Source of the DNA: DASUPK01 sp963782345
GTDB taxonomy: Bacteria > Actinomycetota > Thermoleophilia > Solirubrobacterales > 70-9
DNA length: 64,000 bases
Direction: 5' to 3'
Assembly: GCA_963782345.1 (NCBI GenBank)
Contig: CAWAJF010000005.1
Coordinates: 310,001-374,000 of the forward strand
In this document: positions 36,686 to 47,878 of the stretch, piece after piece
How the letters are laid out: every line of letters begins with the position of its first letter
How positions within the stretch are numbered: the first letter of the stretch is position 1
Position numbers and translations under genes: made by a program
Notes under the pieces: generated by a model
Database searches by the model: none
What the model was told of the DNA's origin: nothing
What the model saw: only the letters and a program-made list of their open reading frames with translations

Positions 36686-37279
36686 GTGGCCCCGCCGCTG
36701 TGTGCGGCATGCGGGGCCGCCCGGGCAGCTGAGGCCGTCCTCTGCGAGCCCTGCGACGCGGATCTGGCCGCTGCACCCCGCGTGATCGAGCCCGGTCCGC
36801 ATGGTGTCGACCTCGCCGTAGCCGCCTCTCCGTTCGAAGGGCCGGCGCGTGCCGTCGTCCTCGGCCTGAAGTACGCGCATCGGTTGTCCTTGCGCGCTGT
36901 CGCGGCCGAGGCGATGCTGCGCTCGCTGCCCCCGGTGGACCTGCCCCGGGCGGTCGTGCCCGTGCCGGCCGGGCCGTGGCGGTGGCGCTGGCGGGGGTTC
37001 GACCCAGCCGAGGAGATCGCGATGGCAATCGCCGCCGAGACCGGCTATCCGCTCCTCCCCTGCCTGCGCCGAGGCAGGGGGCGGCGCCAGGTCGGCCGCA
37101 GGAGATCGGAGCGGCTCTCCGATCCGCCCCGGATCCGGGCGGCTGTCGACGCACCTCGGGAGGCCCTGCTCATCGACGACGTCTGGACGACCGGCGCGAC
37201 CCTCTCCGCCTGTGGCGGTGCCCTGCGGCAGGGAGGCTGCCGCAGGGTTGTCGCCCTGACGCTCGCTCGAGCCCTGTAG
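36686..37279 (+). CDS. ComF-type phosphoribosyltransferase
   Basis: About 197 residues from GTG. A zinc-finger start (PPLCAACGAARAAEAVLCEPC) is followed by a type I PRTase with the PRPP loop EALLIDDVWTTGATLSACG near residue 160 and KYAHRLSLR/VVPVPAGPWRWRWRGFDPAEEIA, the ComF pattern linked to DNA uptake and repair. The true start may be slightly upstream: in-frame codons after a TGA encode LIDQIVSLVAPPLC, which matches family N-termini, but no ATG/GTG/TTG is there. Precedes hpf. Confidence 0.82.
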   Translation: MAPPLCAACGAARAAEAVLCEPCDADLAAAPRVIEPGPHGVDLAVAASPFEGPARAVVLGLKYAHRLSLRAVAAEAMLRSLPPVDLPRAVVPVPAGPWRWRWRGFDPAEEIAMAIAAETGYPLLPCLRRGRGRRQVGRRRSERLSDPPRIRAAVDAPREALLIDDVWTTGATLSACGGALRQGGCRRVVALTLARAL

Positions 37280-37350
37280 ACGGCGGTCCTTGCCTCGACC
37301 GGATGGCGGGCGTAGCATCCGAAGCCGCCAACCGACGGAAGGAGACCGCC

Positions 37351-37716
37351 GTGAGGATCGAGGTCCGAGGCAGGAACGTGGAAGTGACCGACGAGCTTCG
37401 CGAGGCCGTGATCCAGCGATTCGCTCGGGTTGGCAAGCAGGTATCGGAGCTCGCCACGCTGGAGGTGGAGCTCTGCGAGGAGAAGAACCCGCGCATCGCC
37501 GACCGGAATGTCGCTGAGGCGACCCTGCACCTGAAGGGCGTGACCCTGCGCGCCAAGGAGGCGTCTCCGGACATGCTGCACTCGATCCACGAGATGGCCG
37601 AGGACATCCGCCGCCAGGTCAAGAAGCACCGGGAGAAGCGGCGCAAGCGGCAGAGGACCCGCAAGATGTTCCAGCGCTGGCGCAGCGACCGCAAGGCCGC
37701 TGAATCTGAAGCGTAG
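37351..37716 (+). CDS. hpf: Ribosome hibernation-promoting factor (HPF/RaiA-like)
   Basis: 121 residues from a GTG preceded by GGAAGGAG. The N-terminal domain is the ribosome-binding fold (MRIEVRGRNVEVTDELREAVIQRFARV...EVELCEEKNPRI). It lacks the long C-terminal dimerisation domain typical of actinobacterial HPF; instead a basic Lys/Arg tail follows. The final codons (DRKAAESEA) form the first copy of the 85-bp tandem repeat that continues into the hpf-secA gap, so the C-terminus may have been altered by the repeat. hpf next to secA is a common gene order. Confidence 0.9.
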   Translation: MRIEVRGRNVEVTDELREAVIQRFARVGKQVSELATLEVELCEEKNPRIADRNVAEATLHLKGVTLRAKEASPDMLHSIHEMAEDIRRQVKKHREKRRKRQRTRKMFQRWRSDRKAAESEA

Positions 37717-37899
37717 GGCGGAGCCCGCAGCGACTTGTACGGGGCGGCCGCAGTCGGTCGCGCCTGATGGCGACCGCAAGGCCGCTGAATCTGAAGCGTA
37801 GGGCGGAGCCCGCAGCGACTTGTACGGGGCGGCCGCAGTCGGTCGCGCCTGATGGCGACCGCAAGGCCGCTGAATCTGAAGCGTAGGGCGGAGCCCGCA
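37685..37899. repeat. 85-bp tandem repeat, about 2.5 copies
   Basis: The segment beginning GCGACCGCAAGGCCGCTG recurs at 37685, 37770 and 37855, an exact 85-bp period; the third copy stops after 45 bases. The copies look identical. The first copy contains the last nine hpf codons and its TAG; the others duplicate this coding end in the non-coding gap before secA. CGGTCGC/GCGACCG inverted arms occur across each junction. Each unit also creates a short ATG-started frame that shifts because 85 is not a multiple of three. Confidence 0.95.
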
Positions 37900-37910
37900 A
37901 GCCAGGTAGC

Positions 37911-37916
37911 TAACCT
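37911..37916 (+). promoter_or_regulatory. -10 box (TAACCT) for secA
   Basis: TAACCT eight bases before the secA ATG at 37925, after the tandem repeat. It implies a leaderless secA transcript separate from hpf. Confidence 0.45.
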
Positions 37917-37924
37917 CTTGGCCA

Positions 37925-40765
<2,841 letters not shown>

Positions 40766-40772
40766 TTCGTAG

Positions 40773-41195
40773 GTGGCTCACGAGGGTCAGGAGATCGAGG
40801 GGTTCGGCGGCATGAAGCTGCTGCTCGTCCGGACGGGGGACGAGACCGGCGGCGAGCTCCTCGAGATGGAGGCGAGCTACACCGGCGAGGCCGGGATGCC
40901 GCCCGAGCACCTTCACCCAAAGCAGGTCGAGCGCTTCGAGGTCCTCGAGGGCGCGATGCGCACGATCATCGACGGCGAGGAGCGCGTCTACGCGCAGGGC
41001 GAGGCCTTTGAGGTCCCGGCCGGAACACCGCATCAGATGGCGGCCGAGGGTCCCACCCGAACGCGATGGGAGGTTCGGCCGGCGCTGCGCACAGCCGAGT
41101 TCTTCGAGCGTCTCTACGGCACCGGGCCCGGCAGCGCCCGGGAGCTTGGCGAGAGGTTCCCCGCGGAGTACGCCGACGAGTTCCGGCTGACCTAG
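40773..41195 (+). CDS. Cupin-domain protein
   Basis: 140 residues from a GTG seven bases after secA. Cupin motif 1 is good: MPPEHLHPKQVERFEVLEGAMR, with two His and a Glu as metal ligands, and motif 2 EAFEVPAGTPHQMAAEG gives the last His. It therefore probably binds a metal. The substrate is unknown. It may be co-transcribed with secA; convergent with the M28 peptidase gene, overlapping it by four bases. Confidence 0.85.
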   Translation: MAHEGQEIEGFGGMKLLLVRTGDETGGELLEMEASYTGEAGMPPEHLHPKQVERFEVLEGAMRTIIDGEERVYAQGEAFEVPAGTPHQMAAEGPTRTRWEVRPALRTAEFFERLYGTGPGSARELGERFPAEYADEFRLT

Positions 41196-42028
41196 CCCGC
41201 CTTCACGACCTCCTCGGCCAAGCGCAGCGCCCGGTTGAGCGACCGCTTCTGCAAGCGCCCCGGCTTGTCGCACGGCAGCTCACGGCACGGCTCCCGAGCG
41301 TGCCAGCCCTCGAGCACCGCTGCGCCAAGCCCGGCCAGGTTGAACTCGCGCTCATCCGAGTTCCCTGTGCCCTCGTCGCGGACCCAGCGCACCGTCACGC
41401 CGGCACGATGCGCGGCGGCCAGGATCGCCCCTTCAACGCCCGACCGGGGGGCGGACACCGGGGAGCGGAGCCAGAAGCGGCCCAGGCGCCCGACCTCGTC
41501 GTTGTCGTAGGCGAAGCGCAGGTCGGCGGCACGGCCGAGCCGCTTGACGCGTCTGACCAGAGCCGCCGCGCCGAGGTGGTTCGCGGCGTGGGTGAAGCCG
41601 CGCTCCTCGGCCCCCGTGCTCGCCAGCCAGACGTTGCAGGGCGGGTTCAGCCCCTTGAGCCGTGCCGCCAGCGCTACGAGCACTCCGACACCCGAGGCGT
41701 TGTCGTTGGCGCCGGGGCCATCGGGGCCGCTGTCGACGTGAGCGATGACGATCTGCAGGCAGTCGGCCGGGGTGTCGAGTGCGCCGACCACGTTCCGAGA
41801 GGTCCCCTTGTGGGGCACGCGGAACTTGTCGGTCGAGACGCTCAGCCCGGCACGACGGAACTGCGAGGCCACGTAGCGCTGCGCACGGGCCTCACCCCGG
41901 CTCGCCGCCGCCCGGGGACCGATCTTGCCCGAGAGATGGGTCGCTGCCTCGTAGGGCGTTGGCGAGTCTGCTGCCTGGCCGCCGACGGCCATCGCAACAG
42001 TCGCCGCCGCAATCGAGATCCGGATCAC
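41192..42028 (-). CDS. Exported M28-family aminopeptidase-like protein
   Basis: 278 residues from a GTG. N-terminal signal peptide (VIRISIAAATVAMAVGGQAA). The M28 zinc site is recognisable: IAHVDSGPDGPGANDNASGVGVL (His and Asp, with NDNASGV typical), GAEERGFTHA (catalytic Glu pair) and later Asp/His candidates. The first motif reads HVDS where H-x-D-S is usual, consistent with the family. It probably cleaves peptides outside the cytoplasmic membrane. Divergent from the methyltransferase gene. Confidence 0.82.
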   Translation of the reverse strand: MIRISIAAATVAMAVGGQAADSPTPYEAATHLSGKIGPRAAASRGEARAQRYVASQFRRAGLSVSTDKFRVPHKGTSRNVVGALDTPADCLQIVIAHVDSGPDGPGANDNASGVGVLVALAARLKGLNPPCNVWLASTGAEERGFTHAANHLGAAALVRRVKRLGRAADLRFAYDNDEVGRLGRFWLRSPVSAPRSGVEGAILAAAHRAGVTVRWVRDEGTGNSDEREFNLAGLGAAVLEGWHAREPCRELPCDKPGRLQKRSLNRALRLAEEVVKAG

Positions 42029-42059
42029 GCCCGATGTGTAACACCCCCGGGGGTTGGCG

Positions 42060-42065
42060 TACGAT
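42060..42065 (+). promoter_or_regulatory. -10 box (TACGAT) for the methyltransferase gene
   Basis: TACGAT lies exactly six bases before the GTG at 42072. A TTG further upstream at 42054 would then lie outside the transcript, so this site decides the start. Confidence 0.5.
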
Positions 42066-42071
42066 GACCAT

Positions 42072-42980
42072 GTGGAGAAGGCCACCCTGGGCAGTGAGCG
42101 CAGCGCCTCGGCGACCACGGTCGCGCCCGAGAACGAGGAGGCCACCGAAGCCTGGAGCGGCGTCCTGTTCGATCGCTTCGTCGAGTTCCGCGAGCTGGTC
42201 GTTCACAGCCTGAAGCGCCATGGAGACGAGGCCATGCGCCTGCATCCGCCGAAGCCGGGCGACCGGGTTCTGGACATCGGCTGCGGCTTCGGGGACACGA
42301 GCCGGCAGCTCGCCACCCTGATCGGTCCGGATGGCGAGGCCGTCGGCGTGGACGTCTCCGGCCCCTTCATCGAGGCGTCGATCGCGGAGTCACGCGAGGC
42401 CGGGGTGGAGAACGTCGAGTTTCTCGTCGGGGACGCCCAGGTGATGGAGATACCGGGGATCTTCGATTACGCCTTCTCCCGGATGGGCGTCATGTTCTTC
42501 GCGAACCCGGTCCAGGCCCTGCGGAACATCCGCGGCGCGCTGCGGCCGGGCGGGCGCCTCGTCGCCGTCGTCTGGCGGCGCAAGCTCGACAATCCGTGGG
42601 TGCATCGCGCGGAGCAGGTGGTCGAGCAGTACCTGGAGGAGCCCGAGGACTCGGATGAGCCCACCTGCGGCCCGGGCCCGTTCTCGATGGCGAGCGCGGA
42701 CACCGTGAGCGAGCAGCTCCAGATCGCCGGGTTCGAGGAGCCGACCTTCACCCGTTGCGATCTGCCGATCAAGCTCGGAGACGACCTTGACCAGGCGGTT
42801 CGCTTCAACATGGCGCTCGGGCCGGCGGCGGAGATCATCAGGCTGGCGGGGGACGACGCTGAGAAGATCCGCCCCCGGCTCGAGACCGAGATCCGCGAGG
42901 TGCTCGAGGACTACGCGGGCCCGGAAGAGGTCAGCGGGCCGGCCTCGACCTGGATCATCTCGGCGACCGTTCCCGGGTAA
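42072..42980 (+). CDS. SAM-dependent methyltransferase (class I)
   Basis: 302 residues from GTG 42072. SAM motif I VLDIGCGFGDTSRQLA near residue 75, motif II acidic VGVDVSGPFIEAS, then FLVGDAQVMEIP and FDYAFSRMGVMFF, GALRPGGRLVAVVW. It resembles UbiE/Coq5-type and sugar or small-molecule methyltransferases; the substrate is unknown. A longer TTG start at 42054 is open but disfavoured by the TACGAT box. It converges with the disrupted histidine kinase. Confidence 0.85.
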   Translation: MEKATLGSERSASATTVAPENEEATEAWSGVLFDRFVEFRELVVHSLKRHGDEAMRLHPPKPGDRVLDIGCGFGDTSRQLATLIGPDGEAVGVDVSGPFIEASIAESREAGVENVEFLVGDAQVMEIPGIFDYAFSRMGVMFFANPVQALRNIRGALRPGGRLVAVVWRRKLDNPWVHRAEQVVEQYLEEPEDSDEPTCGPGPFSMASADTVSEQLQIAGFEEPTFTRCDLPIKLGDDLDQAVRFNMALGPAAEIIRLAGDDAEKIRPRLETEIREVLEDYAGPEEVSGPASTWIISATVPG

Positions 42981-42985
42981 GCGTC

Positions 42986-44243
42986 TCAGCGGGGCTGGGC
43001 GACGTTCTCGAGCGGGTTGCCGATCGGCAGCCTGGCGAAGACGCGGAAGCCGCCGCCCTCGACGGGTCCGGCGGAGAAGCGGCCCCCGAAGAGCTCCACC
43101 CGCTCTCGCATCCCGATCAGGCCGCGGCGCGTGCCTACGGCGACCGTCCCGATCGTCCCCGGGCCGTTGTCGATCACCTCCAGCTCGACACTCGTGGGGT
43201 CGAAGTTCAGTCCAACCGTCGCCGACGCGTTTGGCCCCGCGTGCTTCAGGACGTTCGTCAATGCCTCCTGGATGATCCGGTAGGCGGTCTGGTCGAGGAG
43301 CGGCGGCAGAGTCTGGACCTCGCCGGATCTCTCGACCGTCACGTCGAGGCCCGCGGCGCGGCACTCCTCGATCATCACGTTCAGGTGCGAGAGGCTGACC
43401 CGGTCTCGCTCGGGGTGGGCGGAGTCGCTCGGCCGCAGAAGGCCGAGCAGCTTGCGCATGTCCGCGAGCGCGATCTTCGAGGTGCGCTTGATCTCCTCGA
43501 GCACCTCCCGTGCCTCCTCGACGTCCGCGCCGTCGTCGATCGCGCGCAGGCCGGTCGCCGCCTGGAGCGAGATCGCCGTGACGCCGTGCCCGGCCGCGTC
43601 GTGCAGGTCTCGCGCGATCCGCATCCGCTCTGCGACCACGGCGAGGTGCGCGGTCTCTTCCCGCTCGCGCTCCAGAGAGCGCCTGATCCAGGCCATCAGC
43701 AGGCCGGTGACGAGAAGAGTCGCGATGGTGACGAGCCATCGGGTGATCGCCGTCGGAGAAGGATGGGTGCTGATCGATCAGAAGGACGGCGTCGGCCACT
43801 CCGATCAGGCCCAGCTGGAACAGGGCGTGGCGGAGGTCGAAGAACCAGAACGCGAAGAGCGACACCCAGAGGAAGAGGACCTCGTTGTCCTCGGTGCCCG
43901 TGCCATGGCCGCCCTCGAGGGTGGCGAGCATGATCACCGCGGTGCCGAGAGCGGCCGCGAGCCCGAGGACGGGCTCGTCCACCCGGCGCCTGCTCAAGAG
44001 AAGCCCCCCGCAGAGGGCGGCGATGGCTCCGTAGCCCAGGATCAGCAGATCCGAGCCCTGCGCGGCGGGGGGCAGCGCCACGGTGACCGCGATCAGGATC
44101 GCGCCGCCGACCAGCAGGAGTCCCGCGACCCGTGTCGCCAGGGCTCGGCCGCCGATCGTCGGCAGCGGCGGCAGTCCATGTGCCAGCCTCCGGAGCAGCC
44201 AGCTCAATGGTCGCTTTGTCCTCTTGGAGTGTCCGTTCTCCAT
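42986..44243 (-). pseudogene. Sensor histidine kinase (HisKA_3 type) interrupted by a frameshift
   Basis: The first part (start 44243, MENGHSKRTKRPLSW) encodes about six membrane helices and reads to about ADAVLLIDQHPS. The kinase half then continues in the +1 frame as PTAITRWLVTIATLLVTGLLMAWIRRSL, followed by the H-box ARDLHDAAGHGVTAISL, an N box (EALTNVLKHAG) and G boxes (DNGPG, RRGLIGMRERV). The two frames overlap between about 43700 and 43785, and one extra base, or two missing ones, restores a single 418-residue NarX/LiaS/DesK-like kinase. This is a real mutation, a sequencing error, or less likely programmed frameshifting. No response regulator gene is adjacent. Confidence 0.85.
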
Positions 44244-44283
44244 GAGTGGTCTCTCCCGAAACACCGTAGAGGACGGCCGCGAA

Positions 44284-44298
44284 TACCCTGTACGGGTA
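44284..44298. promoter_or_regulatory. Perfect inverted repeat TACCC-N5-GGGTA
   Basis: TACCCTGTACGGGTA in the divergent gap between the histidine kinase and prfB. Operators for NarL-family (LuxR-type HTH) response regulators often have TACCC-like half-sites, which suits the HisKA_3 kinase encoded next to it. The regulator itself is not in the window. Confidence 0.35.
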
Positions 44299-44311
44299 AA
44301 CCCGCAGACTT

Positions 44312-45431
44312 ATGACCGAACCAGCTCAAAAGGAGGGAGTATCCGCGCGCCTCGCCGAGATCCGGGGGCAGCTGAAGCTGCTCTCGGATTACCTTTGACC
44401 CGGACGGGCTGAGCGCGGAGGTCGATCGGCTGGAGGGGGAGATGCAGCGGCCCGGGTTCTGGGATGACCAGGGCAAGGCCGCGGGGATCTCCGCGCAGCA
44501 CGCGCGGGCTCAGAAGCGCCTGCGGGGCTTTCGCGAGCTGACCGGCGACGTCGACGACCTGGTGGAGCTGGCGGAGCTTGCCGCCGAGGACGAGGAGATG
44601 GCCGATGAGCTCTCGGCGCAGCTCTCCTCCGTGGAGCGGCGGCTGGCAGACCTCGAGGAGGAGCGCCTCTTCTCGGGCCGCTTCGATGCCGGCGACGCCG
44701 TGGTCACCGTGAACGCCGGCGCCGGCGGCACGGACTCCCAGGACTGGGCCGAGATGCTCCTGCGCATGTACCTGCGATGGGCGGAGCGGCGTGGCTTCAA
44801 GGTGGAGATGAAGGAGGCATCGCCCGGAGAGGAAGCGGGGCTGAAGTCATCGACCTTCGTCGTCCGCGGGGAGAACGCCTACGGTCTCTTCGCCGCCGAG
44901 CGTGGCGTCCACCGGCTGATCCGGATCTCGCCCTTCGACTCATCCGCTCGCAGGCACACGAGCTTCGCCCAGGTGGACGTTGCCCCACTCGTCGAGGACG
45001 ACGTCGAGGTGGAGATCGACGACTCGGACCTACGCGTCGACACCTACCGCGCCTCGGGGGCCGGTGGACAGCACGTCAACAAGACCGACTCCGCCGTCCG
45101 CGTCACCCACGTCCCAACGGGGCTCGTCGCGCAGTCTCAGAACGAGCGCTCACAGATCCAGAACAGGGCGACCGCGATGCAGATCCTCCGCTCGCGGCTG
45201 CTCGAGCGCAAGGAGCTCGAGCAGGCCGAGGAGCTCGCCAAGGAGCGCGGGGAGCAGAAGTCGGCCGAGTGGGGCTCCCAGATCCGCAGCTACTTCCTCC
45301 ATCCGGATCAGCGAGTGAAGGACCATCGCACCAACTACGAGGTCGGCGACACCAACCGGGTGCTCGATGGCGACATCGACGGCTTCGTCCGCGAGTACCT
45401 GAACTACGCGGCAGGGTCATCGAACGGTTAG
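44312..45431 (+). CDS. prfB: Peptide chain release factor 2, expressed by programmed +1 frameshift
   Basis: RF2 reads UGA and UAA. The zero frame from ATG 44312 gives 28 residues (ending RGQLKLLSDYL) and meets TGA at 44396-44398. The rest, from GAC at 44397, continues in the +1 frame as DPDGLSAEVDRLEGEMQRPGFWDD. Joining the two at CTT-TGA-C yields a 372-residue RF2 with homology through the junction. The GGQ is in RASGAGGQHVNKTDSAVRVTH near residue 246. UGA is the stop that RF2 itself reads, so low RF2 favours frameshifting (established autoregulation). An AAGGAGGG inside the start of the frame (44330) may hint at a different start codon, but none is in frame there. Confidence 0.92.
44393..44399 (+). 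promoter_or_regulatory. prfB recoding site CTTTGAC
   Basis: CTT-TGA-C is the classical RF2 slippery stop. The Shine-Dalgarno-like AGGGGG that lies three bases before CTT in E. coli is absent here; the nearest purine-rich stretch (CCGGGGG) is about 25 bases upstream. Confidence 0.9.
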
Positions 45432-45438
45432 CGGAGCG

Positions 45439-46638
45439 ATGCCCGTCTCCCGACAAGCGGCGGTTCAGGCCTCGGTCGGGGTGTCGGAGAGCTTCGACAC
45501 GGTCGAGGCCGCGGCCGAGGCGGCCGACCGGGCGCGGGCGGGTCTCGATCAGCCGTGCGACCTCGCCGTCGTCTTCGCCTCGGGTCAGCACCTGGGCATG
45601 GCCAAATGGCTGCTTTCGGAAGTCCATGAGCGGCTCGAGCCCCGGGCGCTGATTGGCTGCGGCGCGGGTGGGACCGTCGCGGCAGGCCGCGAGCTGGAGG
45701 ACACGCCCGGCATCGTCGTCTGGGGAGCCTCCCTGCCCGGTGCCGAGATCGAGACGATGCACGTCACCGCGGAGCGCGACGCGGACGGCTTTCGCCTGCT
45801 CGGCCTGCCCCGGTCGCTCGCGGGGGCCGAGGACGCGGAGCCCGGCACCGACGAGTCCGTGCTGGCGCTCTGCGATCCATTCAGCTTCCCCGCCGAGGAG
45901 CTGCTCGCGGCCCTGCAGCGGGCCCGGCCTCACGTGCCCGTGCTGGGAGGTCTCGCCAGCGCCGCCTTCGCCGGCGGGGCGATGCTGATGCAGGACGGCG
46001 ACGTCCACACCGAGGGCGCCGTCGGCGTGCGCCTGACGGGAGCTCAGGTGCTGCCCTGCGTCTCGCAGGGCGCCGGGCCGGTCGGACCGGAGATGACGAT
46101 CACGAGCGCGGAGGCCAATCTGATCGGCGAGCTGGCCGGAAAGCCGGCGATTGAGCGGCTCGGCGAGGTGATCGCCTCCCTGCCGAAGCGGGAGCGCGAG
46201 CTGGCGGCCTCCGGCATGCTGATCGGCCTGGTGATCGACGAGAACCGGCCCGAGTACGAGCGCGGCGACTTCCTGGTGCGACCCATCGTCGGCGCCGACC
46301 GCGAGTCGGGCGCGATCGCGATCGGCGAGCCGGTTCGGGTCGGACAGACGGTGCGCCTGCACGTCCGCGACGCGGCCTCGGCCGATCGGGACCTGCGAGA
46401 GGCGCTGCGCCTCCAGGCGGAGGCTCTCGGCTCGGACGGCGCGGCGGGTGCCCTGCTGTTCACCTGCAACGGCCGCGGATCGCACATGTTCGAGGTCCCG
46501 GACCACGACGCGGCGGCCGTCGAGGACTCGCTGGGCGTTCCGACCGCCGGCTTCTTCTGCGCCGGGGAGATCGGCCCCGTCGGTGGCCGGAACTTCCTGC
46601 ATGGCTTCACGGCGACCATGGCGGTGTTCCCCGCATGA
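45439..46638 (+). CDS. FIST-domain protein
   Basis: 399 residues, no membrane segment. FIST_N (about 25-220; FASGQHLGMAKWLL, GCGAGGTVAAGRE, LPVLGGLASAAFAGG-like block) followed by FIST_C (about 235-385; GRGSHMFEVPDHDAAAVEDSLG and GFFCAGEIGPVGGRNFLHGFTA). FIST proteins are proposed small-ligand sensors for signalling. The C-terminal GEIGPVG...LHGFT is a family hallmark. It follows prfB by seven bases and overlaps the next gene by ATGA, so it may be expressed from the prfB promoter. Confidence 0.85.
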   Translation: MPVSRQAAVQASVGVSESFDTVEAAAEAADRARAGLDQPCDLAVVFASGQHLGMAKWLLSEVHERLEPRALIGCGAGGTVAAGRELEDTPGIVVWGASLPGAEIETMHVTAERDADGFRLLGLPRSLAGAEDAEPGTDESVLALCDPFSFPAEELLAALQRARPHVPVLGGLASAAFAGGAMLMQDGDVHTEGAVGVRLTGAQVLPCVSQGAGPVGPEMTITSAEANLIGELAGKPAIERLGEVIASLPKRERELAASGMLIGLVIDENRPEYERGDFLVRPIVGADRESGAIAIGEPVRVGQTVRLHVRDAASADRDLREALRLQAEALGSDGAAGALLFTCNGRGSHMFEVPDHDAAAVEDSLGVPTAGFFCAGEIGPVGGRNFLHGFTATMAVFPA

Positions 46639-47465
46639 TCCTGGTGACGGGCGCAACCGGCAACGCCGGTGGCGGCGTGGTGAACGGCCTGCTCGAGCTG
46701 GGTGCGGATGTGCGCGGCCTGGTGCGGCCGGGGTCCGAGGGCAAGCTGCCCGACGGTGTCGAGGCGGCGCCGGCGGACCTCAACGATCCGGAGGCCCTGC
46801 GAGCGCCACTCGAGGGCGTCAGCGCGGTCTTCCTGCTGAGCGGCTACGAGGGCATCGAGCGAGCCCTGGAGCTGATGCGGGCGGCAGGCGTCGAGCGAGT
46901 CGCTCTGCTCTCGAGCAGCGCCGCCCCGACCGGCGACCTCGACAACGCCGTGGCCAGATACCACATCCTCTCGGAGCGGGCCGTGCGCGAGTCGGGCCTG
47001 CCCTGGACCTTCCTGCAGCCCAACAGCTTCATGTCGAACGCCTTCCGCTGGCTCCCTCAGCTGGAGAGGGGAGACGTGATCCGGGGACCCTTCGGCGACG
47101 TCGCGATCGCGACAATCGACCCGGATGACCTGGGCGCCGTGGCCGCTCGGGCCCTGACGTCCGGCGAGCACGAGGGTCAGACCTACCGGCTCAGCGGCCC
47201 GGAGGCGCTCCGGCCGGGAGAGCAGGTGGCGATCATGGCCAAGTACACCGGCAGGGACCTCCGCTTCGATCCGCAGGACGACGACGAGGCACGCACCGAG
47301 ATGGAGGGTCAGATGCCGAAGGAGTACGTCGACGCCTTCTTCGAGTTCTTCCGCGAGGGCACGGTCGACGAGACCACGGTGCAACCGACCGTCGAGCAGG
47401 TCACCGGCCGTGAGCCGCGCAGCTTCGCGGACTGGGCCGAGGCCCACACCGACGCCTTCCGCTGA
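46635..47465 (+). CDS. NmrA-like NAD(P)-binding protein
   Basis: 276 residues. Rossmann start MILVTGATGNAGGGVVNGLLELG with ADLNDPEAL, VFLLSGYEGIERALEL and LLSSSAAP. The catalytic Tyr-x3-Lys of classical short-chain dehydrogenases is absent, as in NmrA/QOR2-type sensors and atypical reductases. LPWTFLQPNSFMSNAFRWLPQL fits the family. The substrate is unknown. Co-transcribed with the FIST gene by ATGA overlap. Confidence 0.85.
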   Translation: MILVTGATGNAGGGVVNGLLELGADVRGLVRPGSEGKLPDGVEAAPADLNDPEALRAPLEGVSAVFLLSGYEGIERALELMRAAGVERVALLSSSAAPTGDLDNAVARYHILSERAVRESGLPWTFLQPNSFMSNAFRWLPQLERGDVIRGPFGDVAIATIDPDDLGAVAARALTSGEHEGQTYRLSGPEALRPGEQVAIMAKYTGRDLRFDPQDDDEARTEMEGQMPKEYVDAFFEFFREGTVDETTVQPTVEQVTGREPRSFADWAEAHTDAFR

Positions 47466-47878
47466 TGGCCCAGGCGATCACCAGGTGCCCCAACTGCGGC
47501 TCGACGGTCAGCCAGTTCGCGGCCGGCTGTGCGATCTGCGGCGAGAACCTCGTCGCCGCCCGCCAGAAGCTCGAGCGGCGGCGCGAGGCGCGCCCGGCGC
47601 TGCAAGCGCCCTCGTGGCTCCCTGAGATCACCGCCGCCGACGCCGTGCTCGGGGCGATCCTGATCATCGCCGCCTTCGGCTTCCCGGTCGTCGGCGGACC
47701 GGTCGCCGGCCTATTCGCGTACTTCGCGCACAGGAACGGGGACATGGTTCAGCGCAATCTCGCCCTGGTGGCTGTCGCGATCGCGCTGCTCGTGGTGGTC
47801 CTCGTCAGCTTCCTGCCGGAGACCTGGAACCCGTTCAGCCCCTGGGTCGACCTGCGCGGGCCCCTTTCGACCAGCTAG
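47465..47878 (+). CDS. Zinc-ribbon membrane protein
   Basis: 137 residues. An N-terminal zinc ribbon (CPNCGSTVSQFAAGCAICGENL, CxxC-x11-CxxC) is followed by a helix and two hydrophobic segments (about 58-83 and 92-118). No family is recognised. The ATG immediately follows the previous stop (TGATG overlap), so it belongs to the same operon. It converges with the ogt gene and overlaps its end by four bases. Confidence 0.75.
   Translation: MAQAITRCPNCGSTVSQFAAGCAICGENLVAARQKLERRREARPALQAPSWLPEITAADAVLGAILIIAAFGFPVVGGPVAGLFAYFAHRNGDMVQRNLALVAVAIALLVVVLVSFLPETWNPFSPWVDLRGPLSTS

Noticed and set aside
37685..37899. CRISPR array
   Set aside because: The repeats are head-to-tail with no unique spacers and include the end of hpf, so it is a tandem duplication.
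44442..45431. Shorter prfB beginning at the ATG at 44442
   Set aside because: It would lack the first 43 residues of RF2; the CTTTGAC context and homology through the junction favour programmed frameshifting from 44312.
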